DNA of 64,000 nucleotides from Gavia stellata (lineage: Eukaryota > Chordata > Aves > Gaviiformes > Gaviidae). The DNA lies in NCBI RefSeq assembly GCF_030936135.1, contig NC_082610.1:21338428-21402427 (forward strand), read 5' to 3'. The stretch's first letter is position 1; each line of letters begins with the position of its first letter. Both the position numbers and the translations under genes were made by a program. Below, one piece after another: positions 26,137 through 39,300 of this stretch. Below the pieces are notes generated by a model. That model saw only the letters and a program-made list of their open reading frames with translations. It was not told the DNA's origin and did not search any database.

Positions 26137-26482
26137 GTACCTGTGCTGGTTTTGGCTGGGATGGAGTTAATTTTCTTCATAGTAGCTAGTATGGGGCCAT
26201 GTTTTGGAGTTGTGCTGGAAACAGTGTTGATACACAGGGATGTTTTAGTTACTGCTGAGCAGGGCTTACACAGAGTCAAGGCCTTTTCTGCTTCTCACAC
26301 CACCTCACCAGCGAGTAGGCTGGGGGGTGCACAAGAAGTTGGGAGAGGACACAGCCAGGACAGCTGATCCCAACTGACCAAAGGGATATCCCATACCATA
26401 TGATGGTATGGAGTGAGGGGACGAGTAAGCAAGCAGCTGTGTGGTGCTTAGTTGCCAGCTGGGCTTAAACCACGACAGTACC
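26137..26482 (+). mobile_element. Solo LTR of an avian endogenous retrovirus (ERVL-like) with 5-bp target-site duplication
   Basis: The LTR itself is 26142-26477 (336 bp). It begins TGTGCTGGTTTTGGCTGGG and ends TTAAACCACGACA, so it has the canonical TG...CA termini. Both sides carry the identical 5-mer GTACC (26137-26141 and 26478-26482), a clean target-site duplication. Internal text such as GGAGTTAATTTTCTTCATAG, GCTTACACAGAGTCAAGGCC and CCCATACCATATGA is the wording I know from a very common bird LTR family, which I believe is ERVL-class. The 5-bp duplication agrees with that class. There is no internal retroviral region, so this is a recombination product. The family assignment is from memory. 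Confidence 0.85.
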
Positions 26483-28194
26483 ATTTGGTGGCACTGCAAG
26501 CCAAGAGACCTTGTGGCTTTTCTTCATTTTGTGATTGATCTTGATCTGTGATCTTACTTTATAGGTTGTATCACTTCTATGTTTCTGCTGGCCTTTCTTC
26601 CCTTCAGCTGATATGGAGATAGGGCAGACTGCCTCCATCCATGAACAGAGTCTGGTCCCAGGGACCCTCCACATTAATCTCAAGGCCACCAAAACAGACG
26701 CTGGCCTTTTCCTTACCGAGCTCTCCATCTGTGCCCTCCTCAGATGCAGCAGGATCCAGCTGGTGCAGGCAGGTTGGGCATCAAGGATGCACCTGCTTGA
26801 GCAAAAGCAGCATAGACATGATTTGTGGTGGTGCCTCTGCTGTCAAGGTGCTAAAGTTTCATGTGACTTCTGTTAAAAAACAACTGCAGTGACCAAAGAT
26901 TATCTGACCTTGAAGATTTCAGGTTAAGAAGTACCAAGAATAAACTGCCCTGCCTCCAGCGTAGAAGATAACTACTCATTTGAAGTGTTGCTCCTCCCTT
27001 TAGGCTGGTAGGTTGAGTTGGGCATATGGGCAGACTAGTGTGGAATGGTAAGAACAACAAATGTAAAGTTATTAGAGCTGACTCTTGACTCCTACTGTGT
27101 TTCTTGTGGTACTACTGGGCATTTTTTCTTGCTGTTTCACTAGATCCGGCATTTACAGGGAGACATCCATGTCAAAAGTATAAATAAATACTTTAGAGGT
27201 TAGCACTAACCAAAGCCACGAGGTGGCACAGTCATCTGCTGCGAAGCCTTGCTCACCAAACTTCATTTCCCAAAGGAAACACAGCTCCAGAGCTGCTCTT
27301 TTCAACAGGGAATTACCCTGCCTCTCTCCTCCCCTTGCACTACGTTTCATAGAGTAAACACTGATGGTGGGTGTAGCTCTTCTCAGAGTGAGATTTTTAT
27401 TAGAGAATAAAGCCCTACCATGGAAATAATTACATGGCAATAAACATTTGGTGCTGTTGCTAATTTTCCTCAGCCCTCAAAAATCTGTAACAGTAAAACC
27501 CCCTTTTTTGCTGGTGGAAGCAGCATCTCTGCTAGGCAGCTTTGTCTGTGTAGCTATAGCAGCAATTTGTTCGGTGCCTGACTTTGGCTTTAGTATCATG
27601 AGACCAATGCAGGTTTTTAGAACTAAGTTAATCAATCAATCTCCTGCATTTTCTTCTTTGGAGGGAAACATGGAAGGTATGAAAATCCAGAGATGAGAAT
27701 CAGGAAAAGGCAAATGCCCAGAAGGATCAAACGATCTTTTGAAAAAAAAAAAAAGAGGCTGTCCTTATATCCCTTGTTTACAGAGACACCCACATGGGGC
27801 AGGGGCATGGGGAGGATTTAGCATCGCCAGGAAGAAGCAACACAATAAAGGGAATCATCAGCATGTCTGTCTTTCCCTCTATTCTTCTCACCAACCATAA
27901 GGTAAGTGCAGAATCTTGGAGCTACTTTTGTTTGCAGACTGTGTGCTGTCTGACAGCAGGTGGAAATAATTTCTCTCATGTAGACTTGTTTGTTTTGCTT
28001 GTCTCTAACAGGAAATATGCCCATGCCTGACCTGCCCACGGACAGCCTGGTCCTTTGGCCTGGAGCAGCCCATGTTTTGCTGTTCACTTCTAAGATGAAG
28101 ACACCCAGCAATGATGCGTCTCTTGACTAATGCTTGGTGTTTAAACAGTTCTGACAACTGATCCTTTGGTGTTGTCAAAAACAGATCTCTATCC

Positions 28195-28340
28195 GTCTAT
28201 ACATATATATACATACACATTTGCTTCCCTGTCCCTCACTTCTGTACTGTCCGGTTTTTGATGTTATATATGTATAATATCTCTACATATATTTTACCTC
28301 TCTAGATATATATTTATAATCTCTACATATGCTTAGATGC
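28195..28340. repeat. TA/CATA-rich low-complexity tract
   Basis: Imperfect TATACATA-type units (for example near 28197-28215, 28265-28290 and 28305-28330) are interrupted by a unique segment that contains one copy of the 26-bp direct repeat. Confidence 0.7.
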
Positions 28341-28486
28341 GTGAGTGCTTGGGAATCCTGGGGAATTAACTAACTCTCCTTGACTCTGTCCTATTGAAAT
28401 CAACTCCTGCATATAACCCAAGCCAAGCCAGATTCCCAGGAAGAAAATGTGCATTTATTCCCCTGTCCATCACTTCTGTACTGTCC
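28227..28486. repeat. Direct repeat pair, 26 bp, 25/26 identical, 234 bp apart
   Basis: CCCTGTCC, then C or A, then TCACTTCTGTACTGTCC occurs at 28227-28252 and 28461-28486. CATTTGCTT / CATTTATTC immediately to the left is also similar. The two copies bracket the AT-rich tract, suggesting a local duplication. Confidence 0.75.
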
Positions 28487-29540
28487 CTTTCTTGAGCTTT
28501 GCTCCATGCCACAGGCTTAAACGGCTGTGCTGAGCCTCCTGTCCTTTGTGAAGACTTCATGCATGGGGCAGATCAGGCCTGAGGGACACCAGTATGATTC
28601 TGCGGGGACCCAAGACTGCTGCAGGAGCTGGCAGAGCTGGAGAGAGCCAGACTGGGGGCTGGGTGCTTGCAAATAGTCTGTCCAAGCAAAGCCGGCTCTA
28701 GACTGTGCTGTTTATCAAGCAGTTGTGTAAGCCCAGAGTTTATTTCAAATAGAATGAGATCAAATTTCTGGAGCTGCTTTGCTTCTCCTGTCCAGAGGGC
28801 AGGGATTTGCTTTGAGTGGCCTTTCTTTTTCTAATTAGTGAAATAACTGGAGCCTTCCTCCTCCTTGCATGGAAAATCAGAAGCTTGAAATGTCTGTGAA
28901 CTCAAACCCTGTACATGAGGCATATGGGGATACAGCATCCAACTCATTACTTAAATGAGAACACGTAAGTAATTAGAGCCCAGTGTCTACTCCTGGCCCC
29001 TATTATTTCTTTCCGTACATTGCATGGGCTTTCACCACCAAACCTCACCAAGGGTCTAGAAAGCAACAGCAGTGTGTCAGCATGGGCAAATTCCAATGGC
29101 AAAATGGGTATATTCTCACTCCATCCCACAGGCTGAGGTGCCTGAGCACCTTCACCCAGGCTGCTGCAAGGGGAAGCACCACCCTTCCCCTCCTGTTGGA
29201 CTATCAGTAGCAAGAGGAGGCAGGACTGCCCAGACAGAATTTACCTTTCCAGTGGCAGCTTGAAGTTATGATGAAAAATTAGTGAAAGGGCATCTCTACT
29301 GCATTATTTCTTTCCCATTCCCTGTGCATCTTCCCCTGCCAGCCAGAGTCTGAGACAGAGCACTTACATTCTTGATCCAAACATGCCACCTGCTGTTTGT
29401 CAGAAGGGAGACATTGTATAGGCAATAAAGCCAGTGCATAAATTAACAAAACCAGAAACATATTTGCATTGCAAAACCAGCCAAAGGACCCGGGTACCAC
29501 AGGTTAGAGTCTGCTCTCCACCACCATGCAAGAATTTTTT

Positions 29541-30051
29541 CACAGAATCAGTAAGGTTGGAAAAGACCTGTAAGATCATCAAGTCCAACCATCAACCCAA
29601 CCCCACCATGCCCACTAAACCATGTCCCAAAGTGCCACGTCTACGAGTTTTTTGAACACCTCCAGGGACGGTGACTCCACCACCTCCCTGGGCAGCCTCT
29701 TCCAATGCTTCACCACTCTCTCAGGAAAGAAATTTTTCCCAATATCCAGACTAAACCTCCCCTGGCACAACTTGAGGCTGTTTCCTCTTGTCCTATCACT
29801 TGTCACTTGGGAGAAGAGACCAACACCCACCTCACCACAACCCCCTTTCAGGTAGTTGTAGAGAGCGATGAGGTCTCCCCTCAGCCTCCTCTTCTCCAGA
29901 CTGAACAACCCCAGCTCCCTCAGCCGCTCCTCATCAGACTTGTGCTCCAGACCCCTCACCAGCTTCGTCGCCCTTCTCTGGACACACTCCAGCACCTCAA
30001 TGTCCTTCTTGGAGTGAGGGGCCCAAAACTGAACACAGTGTTCGAAGTGCA
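29541..30051 (-). mobile_element. CR1 LINE fragment, 3' end
   Basis: The - strand reads the C-terminal CR1 [80 protein letters not shown]. It then has the 3' tail, ending at CACAGAATCAGTAAGGTTGG (29541). It is 5'-truncated near 30051, where the sequence becomes unrelated. It belongs to the same subfamily as the copies at 604 and 39712, judging by the shared KKDIEVLE and EHKSDEE words. Confidence 0.9.
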
Positions 30052-30419
30052 GTGTATTACCCTGCAACGCTATGCTTTTGACCTGCAAATCTGCAAATGC
30101 CGTGGAGCAGCAAGGCCAGAGCCTGGACAACCTTACAGACAACCACCACACCATCCAGAGCCAAGGCACATAATTGGCACTGCCTGAAAAAGCTGCAATG
30201 CAAGCAAATACCGCTGCTGCCTCCTGCTGAGGGTTTCTAACACAGGGCTGTGAAGGGGCTAGCAGGGACAGGACAAACTGGTGTTGAAGCGGATTGCAAG
30301 GCAACACTCAAGGGCTGCTTTGTAAGAGCTGTGATAGCAGAGCAGGCCTCTGGGAGGAAGCAGTGCCTCTGTAAAAGGGAAAATTCTGAACGGAGAGACT
30401 TCATAACATGCTTTAACTT

Positions 30420-30501
30420 TTGGTCAGCCCTGAAGCGGTCAGGCAGTTGGACTGGATGTCGTTGTAGGTCCCGTCCAACTGAACTGTTCTATTCTATTCA
30501 T
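30420..30501 (+). mobile_element. CR1 3'-end fragment, + strand
   Basis: GGTCAGCCCTGAAGCGGTCAG, then TTGGACTGGATG, TTGTAGGTCCCGTCCAACTG and a terminal TTCTATTCTATTCA give the typical 3' end of another CR1 subfamily with ATTCTATT octamers. Only about 80 bp are left. Confidence 0.75.
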
Positions 30502-30872
30502 GAGAAGCAGGATGGATATTTCCGTTTTACCCCATGGGTGCTGGTGACCAGACTGCCACTGAGCAAACACAGCATCCCTGTTCAGCATGGGGAAAGGGTG
30601 CCTAAGAAGTTTGTGGGGAAGCAAAAGGCTCTCTCAACGCTGGGCCCAGGAACCTCTACTCAGGCGGAGACTACTGGGACGCTACTGGGGTGACCTTCTG
30701 TGGCACAGAGGCAGAACTGGAACCCTCTGTGATGTCGTGTGTGCGCCCCGGCTTCAGCACTGCCTCCGGGATTATCTGCCTGTCGATGCGGAGTGTCACC
30801 CCTGGTCCTCAAGCAGTCTGCCGGACAGCCACAGCTCCCTGGAAGGGCTGGGAGGCGGCAGATGCTCTGCAG

Positions 30873-30894
30873 AGAGGGAGGGAGGGAGGGAGGG
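30873..30894. repeat. (GGGA)n microsatellite
   Basis: About five tandem GGGA units. Confidence 0.9.
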
Positions 30895-31446
30895 AAGAAG
30901 GGGTTAAAGGACAAAGGGAGGGACAGGCTACAGTTAGCAGATGTCCAGAGCTGAAAAGTAGGTCACCTATATCTCCCTGGGGCAGGGGGGATTTGAAAAT
31001 CGACACTACATCAATGCACAAACAAAGCCAAGTAATACAGCAAGGAATAAAACTGAGCCTTGGAAACCTGACAAAAGTCCTCCAAGTACACACGGCTTCT
31101 CTAACACACCATACATGCCTGTTTATTAAGATTGGCTATTAATTAAGATTGTCTAATTAAAAAAAAATTATTTTTGCCTGCATATACATAGATACAGTCA
31201 CATAAGAGGAGAGGCTAATGAAAAAAAAAATAGTGAAATTAGAAAAACCTTCAAAACCTACAAACCCAAGAAAAGCAGAAATTCTCTTATTACCCACGTA
31301 CAAGGCTTAGACAGGTTCTTCTCAGCAGCCTAGGCACATTATTTAGGCCTACGTTCTCAAGGCTAAGTAGTAACTCCTGTTGACACCTTTGTGAGTCCTT
31401 AGAAGACAGACACTCGTAAATACTTCTGAGGTTGTGGTCCTTGTTG

Positions 31447-31687
31447 TGCCTGTGTCTCTCTCAATATAAAAAGGTTTAAATAGCATCACCCAAGCAGGTC
31501 ATGAGGTGTCTGCAAGGCATTCCCTATCTCAGATGCTGGAACTACATGAACAGTTAGTTGCAATCACGTACACTTTTTAGGAACCTACTGCCTTTGACTG
31601 GCACTCCTCACGTTTGCATACATCTACTAGGCTATGGGGGCAGCAGGTCAGAAGAGATGGGAAGAGGGGGAGATGAGATACAGAAAG
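31447..31687 (+). repeat. Diverged direct repeat, copy A
   Basis: This segment aligns along its length with 32421-32664. Shared words include TTAAATAGCAT, GTCATGAGGTGTCTGCAAGG, CTATCTCAGA, ACACTTTTTAGGA, TTTGACTGGCACTCCTC and CGTTTGCATACAT. Differences are scattered substitutions and 1-3 base indels. It resembles no repeat family I can name. Confidence 0.85.
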
Positions 31688-32420
31688 TTAGGTGGGTTTC
31701 TCTGGCCCGGTTAGGGTAGAGTCATTCAATAAGTATTTGTAGTCTCTACTTTATTCAGAAAAAATAAATTTGAGGACAAATTCTGACTGACATAAAAGCA
31801 GCCTCCAGCACATACTAATCGCTCCCGACACCACATTATCACCAAAGGATGAGAGGTATTCGACTCACTACAACACAAAAGATCTTTCAGGCAGAAAAAA
31901 AATGGACTCATTACTTTGTACAATTTGTTCAGAAAACAGAATATTTCTTAACTTCCACAGATTTTTAAAAGCAGTCTGGGCATTAATGAGAAACTTCTGA
32001 AATATTTTAAATGCTGCAGAAGGCACGTGGGTGGGTTTTTTAGTTTGAGGGTATCACAGAATGGTTATCAGGCACTCTTTAGAGCTTTCTTGTGCAGGAT
32101 GTTCCAAGCCCAATTTCAAAACTCTTATCCATTGATGTCCTCCCATTTCTTTCACACCACAGCCAAATTATTCTTGGGAAAGAAGCTGTCAGATGAAATC
32201 CTCAAGCACAAGGGATTAAATCAGCTACCTAAAGCCCAGACTGGGGAGGCACATTTGCTACAAGTCAAGTCCTTATTGAGATCAGTTGAGTTTGGAGATA
32301 TTTGCTCATGAAAATCTCAATTAGGGGCTGCAAAACTACCCCTCAACACTCTGGTATCTGTCTTAAGCCATCCTAAGGTTAGCTCAAGCTCTGTTCAGCC
32401 TGGATATGGCATCCTTTACA

Positions 32421-32664
32421 TGCCTGTGCCTCTTTCCTAGCTTAAAAAGGGTTAAATAGCATTGCCCAAGTGGGTCATGAGGTGTCTGCAAGGCATTTCC
32501 TATCTCAGAGGTGGGAACTACCTGTACAGTTAATTGCAATCACTTACACTTTTTAGGAGCCTAATCCTTTTGACTGGCACTCCTCGCGTTTGCATACATG
32601 TACCGTACTATGAGAGCAGCAGGTTAGGAGAGATAGGAAGAGAAGGGGGCTGAGATAAAGAAAG
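32421..32664 (+). repeat. Diverged direct repeat, copy B
   Basis: Second copy of the 31447-31687 segment, about 975 bp downstream and in the same orientation. It continues directly into the element at 32671-32755, which is itself repeated at 33214-33309. Confidence 0.85.
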
Positions 32665-32670
32665 CATCTT

Positions 32671-32755
32671 CATTTTCCTAGAAGTACCATGAAGGTAGTT
32701 TCTCCACCTTGTTTTTCCTGTGCTCATTTAATCATCTTAGCTACCAAAAGATGGG
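32671..32755 (+). repeat. Second duplicated module, copy 1
   Basis: TTTTCCTAGAAG, TACCATGAAGGTA, TTTCTC, CTTGTTTTTCCT, TGTGCT, TTTAATCA, CTTAGCTA and AAAAGAT occur in this order, as they do at 33214-33309. Confidence 0.8.
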
Positions 32756-33213
32756 CTAGCTGATCACAGTGGTCCTTTCTGGCCTTCAAACAGGGAAGCA
32801 TCTTCTCTTTCCTCTGTTCCTTCCTACCCAGTAGAACAAAGCGGGGCAAAACTAGAGTTTGGCTCTGTATTTCAAGGCGGCAGTACTTAAACTCTGTACA
32901 AGTTTCCCTCTTGACCAATTTAGGGGATGACACACCCTTTTCTGCGGTGGAATTGAAGGGGAAGAAAGAGAAGGGAGTGGAAGGCTTAAAACAAAAATAA
33001 ATTGCAACTGCTGCTTATGACACGCACCTGATTAGGTGACTATTCCCTGTGTTCACAAGTTTGCCTGAGTGATCCAGCCTGTTTCTATCACGTCTGTCAG
33101 TCCTGTGCTACAGTTTCACAGAAATGTGAACTCAGTAGTTACTAGGCAGCTGTATCTTGGCTGGTTAGGAAATGACACATGATATATGCACTTTGCACGC
33201 TTGGAAAGCACGT

Positions 33214-33309
33214 TAGTTTTCCTAGGAGAATTACCATGAAGGTAATTTCTCTAACTTGTTTTTCCTCTGTGCTAGTTTAATCAGCTTAGCTATTAAAAGA
33301 TAACATGGG
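33214..33309 (+). repeat. Second duplicated module, copy 2
   Basis: This copy has the same word order as 32671-32755, with a few substitutions and small indels (for example CCTAGGAGAATTACCATGAA against CCTAGAAGTACCATGAA). The upstream 31447-type module is not next to it. Confidence 0.8.
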
Positions 33310-36300
33310 TTTAGGACTATCATTAGCCCAGAGTGGTCATGTGGTTATGCTGGTAATTAGCACTGCTGCTGAACTCAGTGTTACTTTTTTTTTTAATAGC
33401 TAACTACATAGCAAAAACAGTACCCACTGCACATCTAAAGAAGCAAAAGAAAAATGAGCACTCTCCTTGAATCTGTATTCAATTATTTGTTTAGCAGCTT
33501 TTTCACTTTTTTCTCCTCTGTGATATTAGTATCTATATCCAAAGCATTTAACTGCTTGAAATGGGATTAAGACACTCCAGTCTAAAATTGCAATCCTGTA
33601 ATCCTCCTGATCAGCTGCTCTGTAAGCTTTAAGGTATCAAAAATCCCTGGGAGGGCTCTGAGAGGTCCAAGCAGCTCACATCCAAATCATGATGCAGAAA
33701 CTCTGTATTGCTTGGCCTGAGTCCCCAGGAGTTCAGTTTGGTCAGCATCCCAAGTCCTAGGCGTGCTTCCAGGACACTGGACTCGTCACAACTCACAGTC
33801 CTTGGCTATGTTTTCTTTTGAAACACAGCCAGAGGGAAAAGAAATGGAGATGGGTGCTCCTTATATACAACAGTCCAGGGCTTAGCTCACTTAATGAGGC
33901 TGCAGGACACCAAGCTCCCATTCCCTTCTTTGCCCATGGGAATTTCAACCTACACCTCTCAAGTGTACCTCTAACCACCAGATTACAAGCTCTCCTGGGG
34001 TGGGAATGGGCTGCCAACCTCCTGTCAGGCCAGCAGGACTAGAGGAAGATGAGTGCTGCTGTAGTCCAGTCATCAAAGGCAACATCTCTGTGTCTGCTCT
34101 GGGTGCTGCAAGTGTATTTAGTTCGGTGAGTATTTAATGGATATTTAAGTTCTGCTCACTTTTATCCCTAGACTTGGGTTTTAGCCTCAAATGTGTTGGA
34201 AACTATACTTCATTATTTCTTCTGCTTACAGCACAACCTGTTTTATTATTAGAGCATAATTTGGTTCTGATGTTAACAATTGTTGTAACCAGGTCTTCCC
34301 CTGTTCCCCGTGATTTCTAATTAACAGTGTTATGTTTGAATGGGAGATAAACTGTAATCATCCAACCCTTTTAACTGGACAAAAAACCCACAGGTCATTG
34401 TTCAAGGGAAACCACCCTGACACATACATGGGGTCTGTGCAGCACCAAGGAATAACGTTCAGGATCATCAGGTTTCCATTTCTGCACCCATTTTACCATG
34501 TAGTATGGTACAAGGAGTCTCCAACAAACTACGTCAAGTTGCCTTGTGCTGCACAAAGAGCTTCTGACCATGCTCTGCCCAGTACATCACTGTTTCCTCT
34601 GCTCTTTTAGAAAATGGATGGGGAAAAAAAAAAATCACAAGAGGTACTCAGCTAAATAACCACATTTCCTAGTTGTGCAATACAAGTAAGAAAGACCACA
34701 CATATGTATTTGCACATAACACAGCATGGAAACACAAAACTACCTCAGAACGCTCAAACCATTTAAAAGGACTGTATACTACCCATGTGGCAATAGGACA
34801 GAGTCAAACCTGACAGAATATTCCCCACAGCTCTTTACTACAGTCATATTCACTGTTCCTAGCATATTGTGCAGCCCTTAAACTTACCAGATAAAGGACA
34901 TCACAGTCTCTGGTCCTCTAAGGATTTTCTACAGGTGGATAAGACATGCTGATACTTGCAGGCCTTTATCAATGCAATGTAATTGCTGTCCATCTGAGCC
35001 CAGTTGGAGAAGTGGGAGAAACACAAGTTTGAACAGCCCTTTAGCTCCTGGTACAGGGGTTTCTTGCCTCTGTGGAGATGACAGTCCATTGTAGAGCTCA
35101 GTAGTTTTTTCTGTATCCTTCACAGTTAACAATCTTTTTACTTGCTTCCTCTCAAGGCAGACTTTCCTCTCCTACAGGGCTCACTGGAAGACTTTGATGC
35201 TAAAACAGGGATACATTTCTCCTGATACACTTGTGAATCTCTTTACTCTTTCCTGCCAAAGCAACCCCCTTGATCACTGCAGTGCTTTTTTGGGAGAGAA
35301 GGTCAGCACATTCTACCTCCCCATATGCTGCTCATCTATAAGAAAGTTCAAATTTCCCCACCACCATGTGCAATAAATTCCTCTTGATGACTTCACAGCA
35401 CTTGGAGCCTTAACCAGCATCTGCCTCAAACTCACTTATCCTCTCAATAAATCTCAGCTGCCAACTTCACTGGTCCTTCAGTGACTTCCAATTTCTCCAT
35501 TTGCAAAACCTCCCTGAGAGAGGGTATACATTCCTACTAACCTCATGCAAGCCACAACCTTGTCCAGTCACATCCCAGACCCAAGGAACCTATAACTCCC
35601 GTAGGTTATTTCCTTTTTAGCTTCCCTCCACACTCAATATCAATCTCTTTATAATTAGGCTTCACTGCCTCAGGAATCTCCTCACTGCTGCTCCCTTACT
35701 TGCACCCCAAAACTGCCCTTTCCTACCCTCAGACCAACACCTCCTCCAGCAGGAGCAGCGCAGAGCTCATGCTGGTGAGCCCAGTCGAGCTTATTAGGGA
35801 TTTGCCCAGTGCTTTGCCCGTACCGCTGGCACACCTTGCCAGCCTCCAACATCCCCTGAGAAAATGCGAGAACCATCCTGCCAAGAGGAACGGGGTTGGT
35901 TAGCCAGGACACCCCACTCCTCTGGCCACCCAGCAGGCTCACGCAGCCCATCAGTCTGTATGCTGTGCTCACACTGTGCGACTCGCTGGCAGATTTTCTG
36001 TTTGCTTTTTGCTCCCGGCTGACATGCCACGATTGCTAGTGCTGGGCAGGTGGGAGAAAACATGTGAGGAGAGAGGAGGACCACCAGTACTGATATATAC
36101 TCTCCCATGGTGATGGAAGTGGGATGCCTAAAGCACTCAAGGCTCAGGTGAAAATCAAATGGGCTGGTGCCAAACCTTCCCTCCATGCCTATGCTCTTTC
36201 CAGCAGGGCCACAGGGATGGTATGGAGGTCCCATCCTACTCCCCAGCAGCTTTGCCTTAGAAATGCTAATAGGATCAGTGCTGAGAATGAGATTAGAAAA

Positions 36301-39300
36301 CTGAATTTGAACATTTTGTTTCAACTAAATGGATTAACTTGTGGGTTTGGTACAGCCAAACATCCACGTTCACCCTCAGTAGCATAACCATGAAGTCATT
36401 GTTCTGAAATGCTCTTTCCTTCTTCTTAAAGCTACTTAGCTTTCACAATTTTAATAAGATGTTGGGCTAAACATTAAGTCATTAAAATTCTTTAAAGGGC
36501 TTTATTCTCTCCTGAACTATGAGGGGGATAAAGGATTTTGTAAGGGCTATGGCTAAATCAGAGGTGTTTGTGTCTCGGCTGACCTTACTCTACAAACATT
36601 CATTCAGTGTTAACACAGCTGGGGACTTTTTGGTGCAAGGCACCCAATTGTCCCACTCTTTCTAGGTCTGCTTCCTAAGTGTAACTTGCCAGTGCTCAGA
36701 AGAGTTGACTACAATCAGATTAAAACCGGTTTAGACTATGGCTTCATTTTTATGCCTGAGGTGATCAAGCGGCCCGATGTGGCCAGTGGGGAGGTTCAGT
36801 TCCAGACCTGTACACAGGTGCTCCCGCTGCCTTGCAAGCACTGGTGCTTCCCCGCTCCTGTGGGGAAACCCAAGTCTGCAAGCTGGGCAAACTGGAAACA
36901 AATAACTCTTCACAGGGTCCCTCAGCTAGGTCCCCCCTTGCCCTGGAGGGGCAAAGGGAAGACAACACATTGGTAGGGACAGGACCATAGTCCTCCTGGC
37001 AGAGCTGAAGCAGAAGCACACCCCACATGCTCACAGTCTGACATGATGGCTCTGCAGCAGCAGCTGGTGAAATGCTGCTGAAAGGGTACAGTTCTGCCTC
37101 CCCTCCTCTGGTGTCCCATCTAGCAATTGCAGAGCCATGGGATGAGCCGGCTTGGCAGGCTGTGCCACTGCTTGGGAAGACAAGCTTGTTCTCCAAGGTG
37201 TGGCGGAGCTGCCCCTAGCAAACGCTCCCCATGGCAGCTGTGCAGGGGGGTCCGCCAGCCCCCACCGGCTCCAGGAGATGGTAGTAGCTGTGGCTGAGGG
37301 GTTAATGGTGCACAGGGAGGAAACACGCTCAGCATTGGTTGATGGGGTGATGGTAACTGAGCAGGCTGATTATTTTTTTTATTTGCATACCACTTTATGT
37401 TGAGGAAGTGGCTGATTCGAATGATTAGAGGAATCCATCAAAAGTGGCTGCCTCTGGAAGTGCCCCAGGCAGCAGCCATCACAAAGTTAAGATACTGACT
37501 TTTGCAATGCTAGCAACAACCCATTTAGTAAAACACCATCAAGCTTCAGGTCACAGACCATGCCTCTAAGTTCTCAGAGTTTCCCTGCCAGCAATTAAAT
37601 ACTACTGCCACCCAAAGCAGGCTAGGGTTTTTTTTTCTGATTTGCCTGTAATCACAGGTATAGGAATGGTGTGGAGGTCTTCAGATTTGCACACAAGTCG
37701 CAGGGATAAAGGACTGGGATTTCAGTATTTTGCCTCTGGTTCAGCTTACTGTGTGACATCGGGCAAGCCACATAACCTCCTCATTTCCCCTAAGTGTTCA
37801 GTAGCGCTTTGAGATCCTCCTTGGAGACACGAAGTGTTTCTGCCTTGAGGTAGTAGCACCCTAGCATTGCCAACTTACATGCTAACGGTAGTATCACCTG
37901 GAGAGTTGTAGTTTTAAAAAATAAATACACAAAATCAAGACTTAGAAATATATTGACAGGAACTCTATAAGACAAAAACAGTGCCTGTGATGTCCCAAAC
38001 ATTTCCAGAATTGAGATGGCAGTGATAAAGCCCTGAAAATCAGATGTGTGCCAGTGCAAACATCTTCCTGCTCCTTCTGAGTTGAGATCCATCCCTTACA
38101 TCCAGGGCACATTTGCTCAGGATATAGGATGTGTCAACAGCAGCACAGTTTAACACTACTTTGTTGTGAAGACAAGCTTTATGCTTACGGAAACTATATT
38201 AGGTCATTAACTATTTTACTGCAGTAGCTGTTCTACAGTCAAACTATTAATCCCCTCTCCAGATACTGCCTCTGGTACTTGCTAAAGGTTATAATCTCAT
38301 CATCCTTTTAACAGCCTAGTTGCTTGTCCTGACAATGCCGTTTAACATTGTACTCTCATTTATCCATTATTTAAACCCATAGACCATTCTTTCCTGTTAT
38401 CTTCCTGCTCACAGTTTCCAGCGCAGTGTCTTTCCTACAGACTGTCATTGACAACTGACAGTACAACCAGAACTGCCTCTATACACTTTATATCATGAAA
38501 TCTCCATTTGCTATAGTCAGTGCAGGTACTCACTGCTAGAACATGCAAGTGGCATGACATAAACCAAACAAAACAAAAAACAGACACAGTGAAAGAAAAG
38601 AAAAAGGAGACAGCTAAAATAAATGTGGAACAAATACAGTCTAGAGAGCTTTCTGGACTGAGCACCAGCTGAAATAATGAAAAAAGAAACAATGTCCCAT
38701 TTCATGTTGATTGTTTTGAGGATAAACATTTTTTTGTACATTTTACTAAATAAATCTGCTTGCATGAAAAAGAAAACAAAAACGGGCTCTACACTCAGAG
38801 ACCTAACTGTGCAACTCTGTGGATCAGCAAATACGTTTTATGCTGTTGCGTTTTTACCGTGTGTTTGCGACACATTAAGATCACATGCATCCATAATTGC
38901 TGCAGCTCTACTAACTTATTCGGGCAGAATGAGATGATCATGTGTCTGAGCTGGCAGCCAACAATCTCCTTCTAATGGAAGCAACCCACTGGGCCCACGG
39001 CTTGGGGAGGGCTTCTGTTCACAGAGGTTTTGTGAAATAAGGATGTGCCATCGTATGCTAAAGGGTAACGTGAGCAAGGATGGCTCTCAGTAAGGTAGAG
39101 CGTGCTGTGACTCAATCTTTGGGAGAACGAGTAATGCCTACAGAAAGCACAGGAGCCAAAGCTTGGTCAACTGGTAAGAAAGACGTAGGCACAAAAAGAA
39201 AGCTGACGCTGTGTCCACCCTTTTATGCAATGGACATTATGAAACCAAGCACCTGCGCAGCTGGCAAGAGTTTCTGCTGTGTGAGTGCCTGGACATGTTA

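Larger units (their letters stand above)
26483..29540. other. Intergenic DNA, no gene recognised
   Basis: Moderate GC with scattered short open frames and no motif. It contains an A12-13 run near 27739, an AT-rich tract at 28195-28340 and a 26-bp near-identical direct repeat (28227 and 28461). I see nothing else that can be supported. Confidence 0.6.

Noticed and set aside
35794..36324. 176-codon - strand frame in the intergenic region
   Set aside because: No known motif, overlaps other random frames, and composition looks non-coding.
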